From Burkholderiales bacterium (GTDB lineage: Bacteria > Pseudomonadota > Gammaproteobacteria > Burkholderiales > Burkholderiaceae_E), in assembly GCA_020248665.1 (NCBI GenBank), contig JADCHE010000057.1, positions 1-39,280 of the forward strand: a stretch of 39,280 bases of DNA. Direction: 5' to 3'. Of this stretch, positions 1-9,383 are shown in pieces. The notes under the pieces are model-generated. The model was given only the letters and a program-made list of their open reading frames with translations, searched no databases and was not told the DNA's origin. Made by a program: the position numbers and the translations under genes. The stretch's first letter is position 1. Every line of letters starts with the position of its first letter.

Positions 1-1359
1 GTGGCGCCGGAAGCCCTCGCCTAGGCACTTGCGGATCGCCTCCTTGGTGCCGGCGAGCAGGCCCTCGGCGTCGGTGTACTCGATGATCTCGAGCCCCGCC
101 TCGGCGAGCGGGCCCGCGGCCTCGATCTCGACGTGCGGTGGCAGCAGCGCCGACAGCAGCCGCACCACCTCGCGCGGGCTGCGGTAGTTGGCGCGCGCGT
201 GCAGCGTCACCCAGCCGGGCAGCGGCGCGGGCTCGCGCTGGTAGAGCGCCTGCATCGCGTCCTCGAGCCAGATCACGCGCGCGTCGGGCTTCGCGTGGCG
301 CAGCACCTGGTCGCGCCAAGCGATCGGGAAGTCCTGCCCTTCGTCGACGACGACGGTGTCGAACAGCCAGCGCGCGTCGAGCGGCACCGACGCCGCCGCG
401 CGCTCGAGCCGTTCGAAGCCGTCGGGCGCGGACAGGTCGACGCTACGCCCCGCGTCGCGCAGCAGCCGCTGGCACAGCGTGTGGAAGGTGCAGACCTCGC
501 CGCCCGGCGGCACGACCGCCGCGAAGTGGTCGGCGAGCGGGCGGTTGTAGCAGACGTAGAGCGGGCGCAGGCCGCGCCGAACCGCGTCGCGGTGCTCGGC
601 GAGCGCGAGCTGCGTCTTGCCCGAGCCGGCAGTGCCGTCGACGTGCAGCCGGAACGGCGCGAACTCGAGCTGGCGCGCCCAGTGCGCGAGCCCGCCCGAG
701 ATCCGCGTGACCAGCGCCTGCGCCTGTCCGACCAGCGCGTTGACGTCGGTCTCGAGCTCGACCACGTCGCGCAAGAACCGGTCGACCTGCTGCCAGGCGG
801 GTCCATGAGGGGGCGCGTGCCCGCCCGACGGTCCGGGCCGGCCCGCGGGCAGCGCCTCGCGGATCACCGGCACCAGCCGGTCGCGCCGCGACGCGTCGAC
901 GAGACGGTCGGCCGACAGCCCCGCGGTCTCGGCGCGGCGCACCGCGTAGTCGGGGCAGTAGAGCAGGTAGTCGATGCGGATCGACTCGCAGCCCGGCCGG
1001 CGCGCGAGCTTGTCGCGCAGCGCGGCGACGGTGTGCGCGATCTGCACCGGCACGTTGCGGATGCGCCCGCGCTCGCGCTTGAGCAGCCCTTCGGCCCCCT
1101 CCTCGAGGAAGCCGGTCTTCTGCTCGACGAGCAGCACGTCGCCCTGGCGGTTGACGATCGCGAAGTCCATCTCGCCGAACACCGAGAAGCCGCGCTCGAC
1201 GGTCGTCCAGTGGACCGCGTGGTAGACCGTGTAGTCGTCGGGCAGCCCGCGCGCGAGCAGCTCGAGCGTCTCGCGGTGTCGCTGCGCCGAGGCGGGCAGC
1301 GCGGCGGCGGACGCGACGCTCGCGATCTCACGCCAGCCGTCCGGAATGATGCGGGCCAT
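1..1359 (-). CDS. NERD-domain, UvrD/DUF2075-like helicase (3' end beyond window)
   Basis: The minus-strand frame is open from the ATG at 1359 to the left edge, giving 453 visible residues; the C-terminus is missing. An in-frame TAG lies four codons upstream of the ATG, so this is the only possible ATG start. Residues about 35-90 look like a NERD nuclease-related domain (acidic residue in GEMDFAIV, then LVEQKTG, an E-x-K pattern). A P-loop follows (GTAGSGKT, Lys248) and a Walker B (VVVDEGQD, Asp339-Glu340), then an ALYQR motif as in superfamily 1 helicases. Seen: domain order and motifs. Known: NERD-helicase proteins are linked to DNA or RNA processing, with poorly defined roles. It lies 68 nt downstream of the receptor gene on the same strand and could be cotranscribed. 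The missing part should hold the second helicase core domain. Confidence 0.85.
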   Translation of the reverse strand, partial: MARIIPDGWREIASVASAAALPASAQRHRETLELLARGLPDDYTVYHAVHWTTVERGFSVFGEMDFAIVNRQGDVLLVEQKTGFLEEGAEGLLKRERGRIRNVPVQIAHTVAALRDKLARRPGCESIRIDYLLYCPDYAVRRAETAGLSADRLVDASRRDRLVPVIREALPAGRPGPSGGHAPPHGPAWQQVDRFLRDVVELETDVNALVGQAQALVTRISGGLAHWARQLEFAPFRLHVDGTAGSGKTQLALAEHRDAVRRGLRPLYVCYNRPLADHFAAVVPPGGEVCTFHTLCQRLLRDAGRSVDLSAPDGFERLERAAASVPLDARWLFDTVVVDEGQDFPIAWRDQVLRHAKPDARVIWLEDAMQALYQREPAPLPGWVTLHARANYRSPREVVRLLSALLPPHVEIEAAGPLAEAGLEIIEYTDAEGLLAGTKEAIRKCLGEGFRRH

Positions 1360-1427
1360 CGGCGGATTCTAGCCGGGCGCGCTTCGAGCCATTGCCGCGG
1401 GTGCCGGCCGGCTCGCGCTCCCCGGCC

Positions 1428-3548
1428 TCAGAACGTGCGCGACACGCTCGCCCCCGCGAACCAGCTGCGCGTCGGCGACGGCTCGAAGAAACGCCGCTGG
1501 CCCTCGTTGACGATCACCGAGCCGACGTAGTTCGCGCCGGTCAGGTTGTCGATGCGCAGCGACGCGGCGAACCGCCACGGCCCGACGACGTGGCGCCAGC
1601 CGACGCGCGCGCTCGCGATCGTCGACGAGGCGGCCGCGTCGGTGTTGCGGTCGTCGACCGCGATCGATCCGGTGTGCAGCACCTCGACGCCGGCGAACGG
1701 CCCGCGCACCGGATCGGGCGCCCAGCCGAGCCCCGCCCAGACGCGGCGCGAGGGCACGCCCGGCACGCGGTTGCCCGCCGCGACCGCGTCGGCGCCGCTG
1801 CCGAACGCGTCGACGAACTCGGCCGTCAGGAAGGTCGCCGCGGCCTGCGCGCGCCACGCGGGCGCGAGCCGCGCGGTCCACGCGACCTCCACGCCGCGAC
1901 GCTCGGTGCGCCCGGCGTTGCGGAACGTGCTGCGGCCGCCGACGTTGCTCGCGACCACGATCTCGTCGTCGGTGCGCGCCGCGAACAGCGCGACGTCGAT
2001 CGCCTGCGCGTGGGTCGGGCGCCACTTCGCGCCGAGCTCGGCGTGCGTGCTGCGCGACGCGGCGAGCCCGAGGTTCGGTCCGCTGCCGCCGTCGCTGCGG
2101 TAGGCGAGCTCGGCGAAGGTCGGCGTCTCGAAGCCGCGGCCGAGGTTGGCGTAGACGTTGAGCCGCTCGCTCGCATGCCAGGTCACGCCCGCGACAGGGT
2201 TGGTCGCGCTGTAGGTGGTGCGGCCGGAGTCGTCCGGATTGCCCGGCACGACGAACGCGTCGTCGACGCGGAACGCGATGCGGCTCGTGCGTACGCCGCC
2301 GGTCCAGGTGAACGCGCCCGAGGTCCACGCGAGCTGACCGTACGCGTCGGTCGACTGCACGACGTTGTCCTCGTCGCGCTTGAGCGCGCCCTGCACGCCG
2401 GCGTTGTTGACGAAGCCGCGGCGGCGCTCGGCCATCCGCTCGGCCTCGAGGCCGACCGTCGCGCGCAGCGCGCCGCCGGCGAGGCGCGCACGCTGCGACC
2501 ACTGCAGCCCGAGGCCGCCGTAGCCGCGGTCGAGGTCGACGATGCCGCCGGCCGAGGTCGGCGACTGCTGCGCGGCGAGGGGCACCGACAGCGCCTGGTA
2601 CACGTCGCGCTGGCCGCCGTGCACGCGCGCGGTCAGCGTGCGGTCGGCGTCCACCGGATGCTCGACCACCAGCCCGAACTGGCGCTGCGCGACGGTCTTG
2701 CGGGCCTGCTGCGCGACCGACGCCGGGCTCGCCTGCCGCGGGTCGGCCTCGAGCTGCGCGCGCGTGAGACCGCCCGGGTCGAGCGCGCGCGGCTGATCGA
2801 AGTCCTGCGCGACCAGCGTCGCGCGCGTGCCTGCGGCGGTCGTCGTCTCGAGCACCGCGCCCGCCGAGCGCCGCTCGGCCGACGACCATGCGCGATAACC
2901 GTCGGTCTCGAGCCGGGACACGTCGAGCGCGCCCGACACGCCGCCCACCACGCCGCTGGCCGACAGCCCGTAGCGCCGCGTGCCGAACGAGCCGAACCCG
3001 ACCTCGCCGCCCGCCTCGCCCGGCTCGCGCCCGCGCCGCGAGAACACCTGCACGACGCCGCCCGCCGCGTTGCCGTAGAGCTGCGCGAGCGGGCCGCGCA
3101 GCACCTCGATCCGCTCGGCCGCCGCGAGGTCGATCGCCGAGGCCTGGCCCTGTCCGTCGGGCATCGTCGCGGGGATGCCGTCGACCATCAGCCGAACGCC
3201 CCGGATGCCGAAGGTCGCGCGCGCGCCGAAGCCGCGGATCGACAGCTGCGGATCCTGCGCCCAGTTCTGCCGGTCGAGCGCGACGACCCCCGGGATGCGC
3301 GCGAGCGACTCGCCGAGGTGGATCCCCGGCCCCGCCTCGCGGATCGTCTCGCGCCCGATCGACTGGACTGCGGCCGGCGCATCGAACGCGCGCTGCTCGG
3401 CGCGGCTCGCCGAGACGACCACCTCGTCGAGCGCCGACGACGCCGCGCCGGGCTCGGACGCGGGCTGCGCGGAGACCGCCTTCGCGGCGAGCAGGCTCGC
3501 CGCGAGCAGCGTCGCGCAGCACGGGACCAGACGGGGGACGGGTGGCAT
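1428..3548 (-). CDS. TonB-dependent outer-membrane receptor
   Basis: 706 residues. A signal peptide (residues 1-27, cleavage likely after AVSA) is followed by a TonB-box-like DEVVVSA (41-47). The plug domain (about 55-165) carries the typical SIRGFGARA and RIEVLRGP segments, and the rest is a 22-strand-type barrel ending in Phe, the usual signal for barrel assembly. It would import a metal chelate or similar large solute across the outer membrane using TonB energy. The frame stays open upstream, but the start at 3548 is fixed by the signal peptide. Substrate cannot be read: no siderophore-synthesis or inner-membrane transporter gene is adjacent. A GATAAT element sits just before the start codon (see separate entry). 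It is divergent from the CoA-transferase gene. Confidence 0.9.
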   Translation of the reverse strand: MPPVPRLVPCCATLLAASLLAAKAVSAQPASEPGAASSALDEVVVSASRAEQRAFDAPAAVQSIGRETIREAGPGIHLGESLARIPGVVALDRQNWAQDPQLSIRGFGARATFGIRGVRLMVDGIPATMPDGQGQASAIDLAAAERIEVLRGPLAQLYGNAAGGVVQVFSRRGREPGEAGGEVGFGSFGTRRYGLSASGVVGGVSGALDVSRLETDGYRAWSSAERRSAGAVLETTTAAGTRATLVAQDFDQPRALDPGGLTRAQLEADPRQASPASVAQQARKTVAQRQFGLVVEHPVDADRTLTARVHGGQRDVYQALSVPLAAQQSPTSAGGIVDLDRGYGGLGLQWSQRARLAGGALRATVGLEAERMAERRRGFVNNAGVQGALKRDEDNVVQSTDAYGQLAWTSGAFTWTGGVRTSRIAFRVDDAFVVPGNPDDSGRTTYSATNPVAGVTWHASERLNVYANLGRGFETPTFAELAYRSDGGSGPNLGLAASRSTHAELGAKWRPTHAQAIDVALFAARTDDEIVVASNVGGRSTFRNAGRTERRGVEVAWTARLAPAWRAQAAATFLTAEFVDAFGSGADAVAAGNRVPGVPSRRVWAGLGWAPDPVRGPFAGVEVLHTGSIAVDDRNTDAAASSTIASARVGWRHVVGPWRFAASLRIDNLTGANYVGSVIVNEGQRRFFEPSPTRSWFAGASVSRTF

Positions 3549-3552
3549 CGCA

Positions 3553-3563
3553 CCGATTATCGG
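3553..3563 (-). promoter_or_regulatory. Palindrome CCGAT-T-ATCGG with GATAAT -10-like core upstream of the receptor gene
   Basis: An 11-bp palindrome ends 5 bp before the receptor start codon. Read on the minus strand it contains GATAAT (3561-3556). If this is a -10 box, transcription would begin at or within a nucleotide or two of the ATG at 3548, giving a leaderless or nearly leaderless mRNA. No convincing -35 box is visible, so the call rests on the -10 likeness and the symmetry only. It could instead be an operator. Confidence 0.3.
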
Positions 3564-3674
3564 GGGTCGTGCGCGGCCGCGCGCGCTCGACCCCGCGATC
3601 CACCGGCCGGGCGTCTCGTTTGCGCGCGCGGCGCCACGCTGCGATGCTCGCGGCTCCACACGAGGAGACGCCCC

Positions 3675-4889
3675 ATGACCGCCCCCACCGACCGCGCGCC
3701 CGATACGCCGGGCGTGCTCGCCGGCACGCGCGTGCTCGACTTCGGCCGCTACATCGCGGGCCCGCACTGCGCGGCGATGCTCGGCGACCTCGGGGCCGAC
3801 GTGATCCGCGTCGAGCGGCCCGGCGGCGGCGAGGACCGCGGCGTCGCGCCGGTCACCGAGGGGGGTGACGGCGGCACCTTCCTGCAGATGAACCGCAACA
3901 AGCGTGGCATCACGCTGAACCCCGGCTCGCCCGCGGGCCGCGAGGTCGTGCGCCGGTTGGTCGCGGGCGCCGACGTCGTCGTCGCGAACCTGCCGCGCGC
4001 CGGCCTCGTGTCGCTCGGCCTCGACTGGGCCACGCTGTCCGCGGTCAACCCGCGCATCGTGCTCGTCACCGCGTCGGCCTACGGCTCGACCGGCCCGTGG
4101 GCCGACCGGGTCGGCTTCGACGCGGTCGCGCAGGTGATGACCGGCGGGGTCTACATGACCGGCACCGAGGCGCAGCCCTATCGCGCCAACGTGAACTGGG
4201 TCGACTTCATGACCGCCGCCAACTGCACGATCGGCGCGCTCGCCGCGCTGATGTCGCGCGCGCTCACCGGCCGCGGGCAGGTGGTCGAGGGCTCGCTGCT
4301 GCGCTCGGCGATGGTCGCCAACAACCCGCTGATGATCGAGCAGGCGCTGCGTGCGCCGAACCGCCGGCCCACCGGCAACCGCGGCCAGACCGCGGGCCCG
4401 GTCGACCTGTTCCGCACCCGAGATGGCTGGATCGTGCTGCAGGTCGTCGGCCAGGGCATCTTCGAGCGCTGGTGCGACCTGGTCGGCGAGCCCGGCTGGA
4501 AGTCGGACCCGCGCTTTCGCGACGACCTGTCGCGCGGCGAGCACGGCGAGCTGCTGTCCGAGCGAACCCAGCGCTGGTGCGACGAGCGCTCGACCGACGA
4601 GGCGCTGACCGCGCTCGGCGGCGCGCGGATCCCGACCGGCCCGGTGCTGACGCCGCAGCAGGCGCTCGACCATCCGCAGGTTCACGCGGGCGGCTACCTG
4701 CAGCAGGTCGCGCACCCGGACTCGCCGGTGCCGGTGCCGATCGCCGCGCCGCCGTTCCTGCTCGGCGGCGCGCCCACGCCGATCCGCCTGCGTCCGCCGC
4801 GGCTCGGCGAGCACACCGACGAGGTGCTGCGCGAGCTCGGCTACGACGCGGCCGCGATCGCCGCGCTGCGCGCCGACGGCGTCGTCTGA
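3675..4889 (+). CDS. CaiB/BaiF family (class III) CoA-transferase
   Basis: 404 residues, the usual length for family III CoA-transferases, which move CoA between organic acids via an aspartyl-CoA intermediate. The N-terminus has the family pattern ([14 protein letters not shown], then [17 protein letters not shown], then [10 protein letters not shown]). Asp177, in VNWVDFMTA upstream of [12 protein letters not shown], is in the position of the catalytic aspartate. The ATG at 3675 has GAGGAGA 6-12 bp upstream. Acyl substrate unknown; no acyl-CoA dehydrogenase or hydratase is adjacent, so it may act in catabolism of a carboxylic acid. The nearest upstream gene, the receptor, is divergent across 126 bp. 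Confidence 0.92.
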   Translation: MTAPTDRAPDTPGVLAGTRVLDFGRYIAGPHCAAMLGDLGADVIRVERPGGGEDRGVAPVTEGGDGGTFLQMNRNKRGITLNPGSPAGREVVRRLVAGADVVVANLPRAGLVSLGLDWATLSAVNPRIVLVTASAYGSTGPWADRVGFDAVAQVMTGGVYMTGTEAQPYRANVNWVDFMTAANCTIGALAALMSRALTGRGQVVEGSLLRSAMVANNPLMIEQALRAPNRRPTGNRGQTAGPVDLFRTRDGWIVLQVVGQGIFERWCDLVGEPGWKSDPRFRDDLSRGEHGELLSERTQRWCDERSTDEALTALGGARIPTGPVLTPQQALDHPQVHAGGYLQQVAHPDSPVPVPIAAPPFLLGGAPTPIRLRPPRLGEHTDEVLRELGYDAAAIAALRADGVV

Positions 4890-5149
4890 AGCCGGCGGGC
4901 GTCTCGCCGACGGGACGGTCCGACCCTGGCGCATCGTCAGGCCGACGAACGGCGCCGACGGACGGCGCCCTGTGCGTGACCCGCATCACTCGGGACACCG
5001 CGGACCCGGGTGATCGCCCGGGGTCCCCCGGTGGCGCCCGTGTGGCGGGCCGCCCGACCGGGTCGATACAGTGTGGACATGCTTCGGACACCCGGATCGC
5101 CGTGTCGCGGAGCTGCCCCGGCCGACGTGCCGCTCTACACCGACACACC

Positions 5150-6694
5150 ATGAACCGCCTCTCGCTCCGTTCCCGCCTCATGCTGCTGGCCGGCGTCCCG
5201 CTGGCGGCGCTGCTGCTCGTCGCCGGATTGGCCGCGTGGGGCGTCGAGCGCGGCACCGCCGCGCTGCGCACCGCCTACGAAGACCGCGTGGTCCCGCTCA
5301 AGCAGCTGAAGACGATCGCCGACATGTACGCGGTCAACATCGTCGACACCGCGCACCAGGCCCGCGACGGCGCGCAGACCTTCGAGCAGGCCCGCGCCTC
5401 GGTGGACACCGCGCAGAAGACCATCGGCACCGAGTGGAAGGCCTACACGGCGACGACGCTCACCGAGGCCGAGAAGCGCGGTGTCGATCTGACCCGGGCG
5501 GCGATGTCGAAGGCCGACGAGGCGGTCGCGAAGCTCGAGTCGATCCTTGCGGCCGGCGACAAGGCCGCGCTGACCGCGTTCGCCGCACGCGAGCTCTATC
5601 CGGCGATCGACCCGGTGTCGGCCGAGATCAACGCGCTCACCACGCTGCAGCTCGACGTCGCGAAACAGCTCTACGAGGAGAACGAGCACCGCGGCACCGC
5701 GCTGCAGTGGACGATGGCCGCGATGCTCGCGACGGCGATCACGGTCGCGCTGGTGCTCGCGACCTGGGTCACGCGCACCCTGCTGCGCACGCTCGGCGGC
5801 GAGCCTGAGGCTGCGGTCGAGATCGCCCGCACGGTCGCGTCGGGCGACCTGTCGCGCGACATTCCGCTGCAGTCCGGCGACGCGTCGAGCCTGATGGCCG
5901 CGCTCGCCGCGATGACCGGCGCGCTGCGCACCATCGTCGGCGACGTGCGCTCGGGCGTCGACCAGATCGCCGGCGCCTCTCGCCAGATCGCAGCCGGCAA
6001 CCAGGACCTGTCGCATCGCACCGAGGAGCAGGCGAGCTCGCTGCAGCAGACCGCGGCGTCGATGGAGGAGATGACGGCGGCGGTCTCCCAGAACAGCGGC
6101 TCGGCGCGTGAGGCCTCGGCGCTCGCCGGCGACGCGAGCCGCTCGGCCGCGCACGGCGGGCAGGTGGTCGGCGAGGTCGTGCGGACCATGGGCGAGATCG
6201 CCGCGCAGAGCAAGCGCATCTCGGACATCATCGGCGTCATCGACGGCATCGCGTTCCAGACCAACATCCTCGCGCTCAACGCGGCAGTGGAGGCCGCACG
6301 CGCCGGCGATCAGGGCCGCGGCTTCGCGGTCGTGGCGAGCGAGGTGCGCAACCTGGCGCAGCGCAGCGCCGGGGCCGCCAAGGAGATCAAGACGCTGATC
6401 ACCGACAGCGTCGTGCAGGTCGACGCCGGCAGCCGGCTCGCCGCCGACGCGGGCACCGCGATCGACGAGGTGGTGCGCCGCGTGCACGCGGTCAGCGACC
6501 TGATCTCCGGCATCAGCACCGCTTCGGAGGAGCAGTCGAACAACGTGTCGCAGGTCAACCAGGCGATCGGCCAGCTCGACCAGGCCACGCAGCAGAACGC
6601 CGCGCTGGTCGAGGAGAGCGCGGCCGCGGCCGAGAGCCTCGCCGAACAGGCACGCCAGCTCGCCGACACGGTCGCGGTGTTCCGGCTGCCCTGA
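5150..6694 (+). CDS. Methyl-accepting chemotaxis protein
   Basis: 514 residues. A first membrane segment (about 10-30) is followed by a helical periplasmic sensor (about 35-183, four-helix-bundle type, rich in Ala/Glu/Lys), a second membrane segment (about 184-208), a HAMP-like linker starting [21 protein letters not shown], and the cytoplasmic signalling hairpin with its conserved tip (about 355-415, [18 protein letters not shown]). It would sense a periplasmic ligand and control CheA. There is no C-terminal NWETF-type CheR tether; the protein ends VFRLP. The LGGEP linker is characteristic of betaproteobacterial receptors. No che or flagellar gene is nearby, and I see no sigma-28 box in the 260 bp upstream. 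Ligand unknown. Confidence 0.93.
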   Translation: MNRLSLRSRLMLLAGVPLAALLLVAGLAAWGVERGTAALRTAYEDRVVPLKQLKTIADMYAVNIVDTAHQARDGAQTFEQARASVDTAQKTIGTEWKAYTATTLTEAEKRGVDLTRAAMSKADEAVAKLESILAAGDKAALTAFAARELYPAIDPVSAEINALTTLQLDVAKQLYEENEHRGTALQWTMAAMLATAITVALVLATWVTRTLLRTLGGEPEAAVEIARTVASGDLSRDIPLQSGDASSLMAALAAMTGALRTIVGDVRSGVDQIAGASRQIAAGNQDLSHRTEEQASSLQQTAASMEEMTAAVSQNSGSAREASALAGDASRSAAHGGQVVGEVVRTMGEIAAQSKRISDIIGVIDGIAFQTNILALNAAVEAARAGDQGRGFAVVASEVRNLAQRSAGAAKEIKTLITDSVVQVDAGSRLAADAGTAIDEVVRRVHAVSDLISGISTASEEQSNNVSQVNQAIGQLDQATQQNAALVEESAAAAESLAEQARQLADTVAVFRLP

Positions 6695-6710
6695 GTTCGC
6701 CGTTCCCCCC

Positions 6711-6732
6711 GGCCCCGCGTCGGCGCGGGGCC
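6711..6732 (+). terminator. Hairpin after the chemoreceptor gene
   Basis: A perfect 9-bp stem (GGCCCCGCG / CGCGGGGCC) with a 4-nt loop starts 16 bp after the stop codon. No U-tract follows, so it may be a 3'-stabilising or pausing hairpin rather than an efficient intrinsic terminator. Confidence 0.45.
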
Positions 6733-6843
6733 CGCGGCCCGTACCGACTCGTCCGAGCGGTCCGGGCCGCGGCCGTCGTGGCGTGGCCGTGCCGCGTCCG
6801 AATGCGGAACGTCGCGCGCCGCCGCGTGGGCTAAGCTGCGTCG

Positions 6844-7749
6844 ATGAGGTGGCGCGACGGGTTCGAGCTGTGCGTGCTGGCGCTGCTGTGGGGCAGCGCG
6901 TACCTGTTCATCCGCTCGGCCGTGCCCGAGTTCGGCCCGGTGCCGCTGATCGCGCTGCGGCTCGGCATCTCGGCGCTGGTGCTCGCGCCGCTGCTGGTCG
7001 GACGCGGCGGACTGCGCGCGCTGCGGCGCAACGCGGGGCCGCTGCTGGTGCAGGGCGTCGCGTTCAGCGCGATCCCCTTCGTGCTGCTCGCCTGGGCATC
7101 GCTGTCGATGAGCGCCGGCCTCACCGCGATCCTCAACGCGACCTCGCCGCTGTTCGCCGCGCTCGTCGCGCACCTGTGGCTCGCCGAGCGCATCGGCCGC
7201 TGGCGCGCGCTCGGCCTCGCGATCGGCTTCGCCGGCGTGCTGGTGCTGGTCTGGGGCGGCGTGGACTTCCGGCCTGGCGGCACCGGCTGGGCGCTGGTCG
7301 CGATGCTGGTCGCGTCGTTCCTGTGGGGCGTCGGCGGTCACTGGACGCGCGTGAAGCTCGGCGGCGCGAGCCCGGTCGCGATCTCGGTCGGCACGCTCGC
7401 GGTGTCCGCGCTGCTGCTCGCGCCGTTCGCGGTCGCGACCTGGCCGTCGCAGCCCCCGAGCGCGCGCGCCTGGGCCGAGGTCGTCGTGCTCGGCGTCGCG
7501 TCCTCGGGGCTCGGCTTCCTGCTCTATTACCGGCTGGTGCGCAACATCGGCGCCGTCCGCGCGACCTCGGTGACCTTCCTCAACCCGCCGGTCGCGATGA
7601 TCGCGGGCGCGCTCTACCTCGGCGAGGGGGTCACGCTGCAGATGCTCGCCGGCACCGCGGTGATCCTCGCGGGCACGGGGCTCGCGCTCGGGCTGGTCGG
7701 CCCGCGCGCCGCACCGGTGACCGCAGCGCCGCAGGCGGTGCAGCGATGA
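6844..7749 (+). CDS. EamA/DMT-family inner-membrane exporter
   Basis: 301 residues with about ten hydrophobic segments arranged as two EamA repeats (about 8-135 and 150-285). Family hallmarks are the LLWGSAYLFIR start, NATSPLFAALVAHLWLAERI in the first repeat and FLNPPVAMIAGALYLGEGV in the second. Members export amino acids and other metabolites; the substrate cannot be predicted. The stop overlaps the ychJ-like start by 4 nt (ATGA), so the two are translationally coupled. A TAAGCT element at 6832-6837 lies so close that the transcript could begin at the ATG; I see no ribosome-binding site before it. Confidence 0.9.
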   Translation: MRWRDGFELCVLALLWGSAYLFIRSAVPEFGPVPLIALRLGISALVLAPLLVGRGGLRALRRNAGPLLVQGVAFSAIPFVLLAWASLSMSAGLTAILNATSPLFAALVAHLWLAERIGRWRALGLAIGFAGVLVLVWGGVDFRPGGTGWALVAMLVASFLWGVGGHWTRVKLGGASPVAISVGTLAVSALLLAPFAVATWPSQPPSARAWAEVVVLGVASSGLGFLLYYRLVRNIGAVRATSVTFLNPPVAMIAGALYLGEGVTLQMLAGTAVILAGTGLALGLVGPRAAPVTAAPQAVQR

Positions 7750-8150
7750 CACGCGCGCCCGCGTCGTCGAAGACGGCGTGCCCCTGCGGCCGCGCGGCCG
7801 CCTACGCCGAGTGCTGCGGCCGCTGGCACGACGGCCCGCTGCGGCTCGCCGCGCCCGACGCCGAGGCGCTGATGCGCTCGCGCTATTCGGCCTACGTGCT
7901 CGGCCTCGTGCCCTACCTGCTCGACACCTGGCACCCGTCCACACGCCCGGCCGCGCTCGAGATCGACGTCGCGGGCACGACCTGGCTCGGGCTCGAGGTG
8001 CGCGCGCACCGGCGTGTCGACGCCACGCACGCCACGGTCGAGTTCGTCGCGCGCAACCGCGTCGGCGGGCGCGGCCACCGCCTGCACGAGACCGGCCGTT
8101 TCGTTCTCGAGGCCGGACGCTGGTGCTACGTCGGCGGCACGCTGCGCTGA
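7746..8150 (+). CDS. ychJ: YchJ-family (UPF0225) protein
   Basis: 134 residues. The N-terminus has the SEC-C-like zinc motif (CPCGRAAAYAECCGRWH, residues about 12-28), followed by the family signature LMRSRYSAYVLGLVPYLLDTWHPSTRP and a small NTF2-like fold. YchJ proteins are widespread, cytoplasmic and of unknown function; a metal-binding or SecA/ribosome-related role has been guessed from the SEC-C motif only. It is coupled to the EamA gene by an ATGA overlap. Length matches the short YchJ form carrying a single SEC-C motif. Confidence 0.88.
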   Translation: MTRAPASSKTACPCGRAAAYAECCGRWHDGPLRLAAPDAEALMRSRYSAYVLGLVPYLLDTWHPSTRPAALEIDVAGTTWLGLEVRAHRRVDATHATVEFVARNRVGGRGHRLHETGRFVLEAGRWCYVGGTLR

Positions 8151-8224
8151 CGCGTCGCTGCCCTATCATCGGCCGGACCGAGGCGCGGTGCGCCCGACGC
8201 CGCGCGCGAACCGAGGAGACCCGA

Positions 8225-9226
8225 ATGACCCGCCCCCCGACCCACGCCGGGCGCCGCCGCGCGATCGCGACGCTCGCCGCGCTGCCCGCGCTCGCCACCG
8301 CACCGGGCACCCGCGCGCAGGCCTTCCCGGCGCGCCCCGTGAAGATCGTCGTGCCGCACGCGGCCGGCGGCAACTCCGACGCGTTCGCGCGGATCGTCGC
8401 GCAGCGCCTGTCCGAGCGGCTCGGCCAGTCGGTCGTCGTCGAGAACCGAACCGGCGCGGGCGGCACGATCGCCTGCGCGAGCGTCGCGCGCTCGCCCGCC
8501 GACGGCTACACCGTGGTCGTCGCCGACAACGGCACGCACGCGGTCGCGCCGCAGCTCTACGGCTCGCGGCTGCAGTACGACGTGTTCAAGGACTTCACGC
8601 CGGTGTCGCTGGCGGCGACCTTCCCGACCGTGCTGCTGCTGCACCCGTCGGTGCCGGCGAGCACGCCGCGCGAGTTCGTCGCGCTGGTGAAGTCCCAGCC
8701 CGGCAAGCTGACCTACTCGTCGGCCGGCACCGGCAACGGCTCGCACCTCGCGCAGACGATCTTCCTGCACGCAGCCGGCGGGCTCGACATGATCCACGTG
8801 CCCTACAAGGGCGGCGCGCCGGCGATCCAGGCGCTGATCGCCGGCGAGGTGCAGATGACCGCGGTCAGCGTCAACACCTCGCTGCCGCACATCCGCTCCG
8901 GCCGCGCGAAACCGCTCGCGCTGGCGTCGAGCAAGCGTTCGCCCGCGCTGCCCGAACTGGCAACGCTCGGCGAGTCCGGCATCGCCGGCGCCGAGGCCGA
9001 CAACTGGCTCGCGGTGCTCGCGCCGCCGAACCTGCCGGCCGACGTCGCCGCGACGCTGACGCGCGAGTTCAACGCCACGCTGACACTTCCGGATGTCAGG
9101 GAAAGACTCGCCGGACTCGGACTCGAGGTGGTCGCGGCCGGACCGCAGCCCTACCTCGACCTGCTCAAGGTCGACGTGGCCAAGTGGACGGAGGCGGTCA
9201 AGCGAAGCGGGGCCGTGGCGGAGTGA
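8225..9226 (+). CDS. Bug-type tripartite tricarboxylate transporter receptor
   Basis: 333 residues. An N-terminal export signal with an Arg cluster (GRRRAIATLAALPALA) could be Tat-type; mature protein probably starts near QAFPARPVKIVVPHAAGG. The body carries typical Bug segments (VVVENRTGAGGTIA, HVPYKGGAPAIQALIAGEVQM). It binds a carboxylate or related solute in the periplasm for a TctAB-type secondary transporter. No tctA or tctB gene is present, so it is an orphan, as most of the many Bug genes in Burkholderiales are. A good ribosome-binding site (GAGGAGAC) lies before the ATG. TATCAT at 8164-8169 could be a -10 box. Confidence 0.92.
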   Translation: MTRPPTHAGRRRAIATLAALPALATAPGTRAQAFPARPVKIVVPHAAGGNSDAFARIVAQRLSERLGQSVVVENRTGAGGTIACASVARSPADGYTVVVADNGTHAVAPQLYGSRLQYDVFKDFTPVSLAATFPTVLLLHPSVPASTPREFVALVKSQPGKLTYSSAGTGNGSHLAQTIFLHAAGGLDMIHVPYKGGAPAIQALIAGEVQMTAVSVNTSLPHIRSGRAKPLALASSKRSPALPELATLGESGIAGAEADNWLAVLAPPNLPADVAATLTREFNATLTLPDVRERLAGLGLEVVAAGPQPYLDLLKVDVAKWTEAVKRSGAVAE

Positions 9227-9287
9227 GCGGCCCGGCCGATCGTCGGCCGCCGGAACGGCGAATCCAGGGCCGGGCGCGCGCTGACGC

Positions 9288-9295
9288 GTTGCAAC
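9288..9295. repeat. GTTGCAAC palindrome, upstream copy
   Basis: A perfect 8-bp palindrome that recurs at 9382-9389, the two copies being 94 bp apart, about nine helical turns. A related half (GTTGCAC) lies at 9354-9360 over the -35 box of the candidate small RNA promoter. The arrangement suggests operator sites for one regulator, possibly with looping. Between the copies is an imperfectly spaced stem, CGAAGACCC (9304-9312) / GGGTCTTCG (9332-9340). Confidence 0.35.
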
Positions 9296-9354
9296 AGACG
9301 GAACGAAGACCCTTTGTCATAGTCGGAATGCGGGTCTTCGGGCAGGGGGGGGTG

Positions 9355-9383
9355 TTGCACCAGGTTCGCCCGAAAGATTATGT
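9355..9383 (+). promoter_or_regulatory. Sigma-70-like promoter of the candidate small RNA
   Basis: TTGCAC (9355-9360) and TTATGT (9378-9383) are separated by exactly 17 bp, with an A+T-rich run around the -10 that stands out in this G+C-rich window. The predicted start is about 9389-9391. No protein start follows within a plausible distance; an intrinsic terminator does, 60 bp downstream. Confidence 0.55.

Noticed and set aside
133-1530. Long plus-strand open frame opposite the NERD-helicase gene
   Set aside because: Arg/Ala/Val-rich translation with no motif; the minus-strand frame has clear Walker motifs. Antisense frames stay open in DNA this rich in G+C.
3549-4934. Extension of the receptor frame upstream to 4934 (over 1100 residues)
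   Set aside because: It would run antisense through the CoA-transferase gene; the signal peptide fixes the start at 3548.
4890-5149. Searched for a flagellar sigma-28 promoter upstream of the chemoreceptor
   Set aside because: No TAAA / GCCGATAA-like pair is visible.
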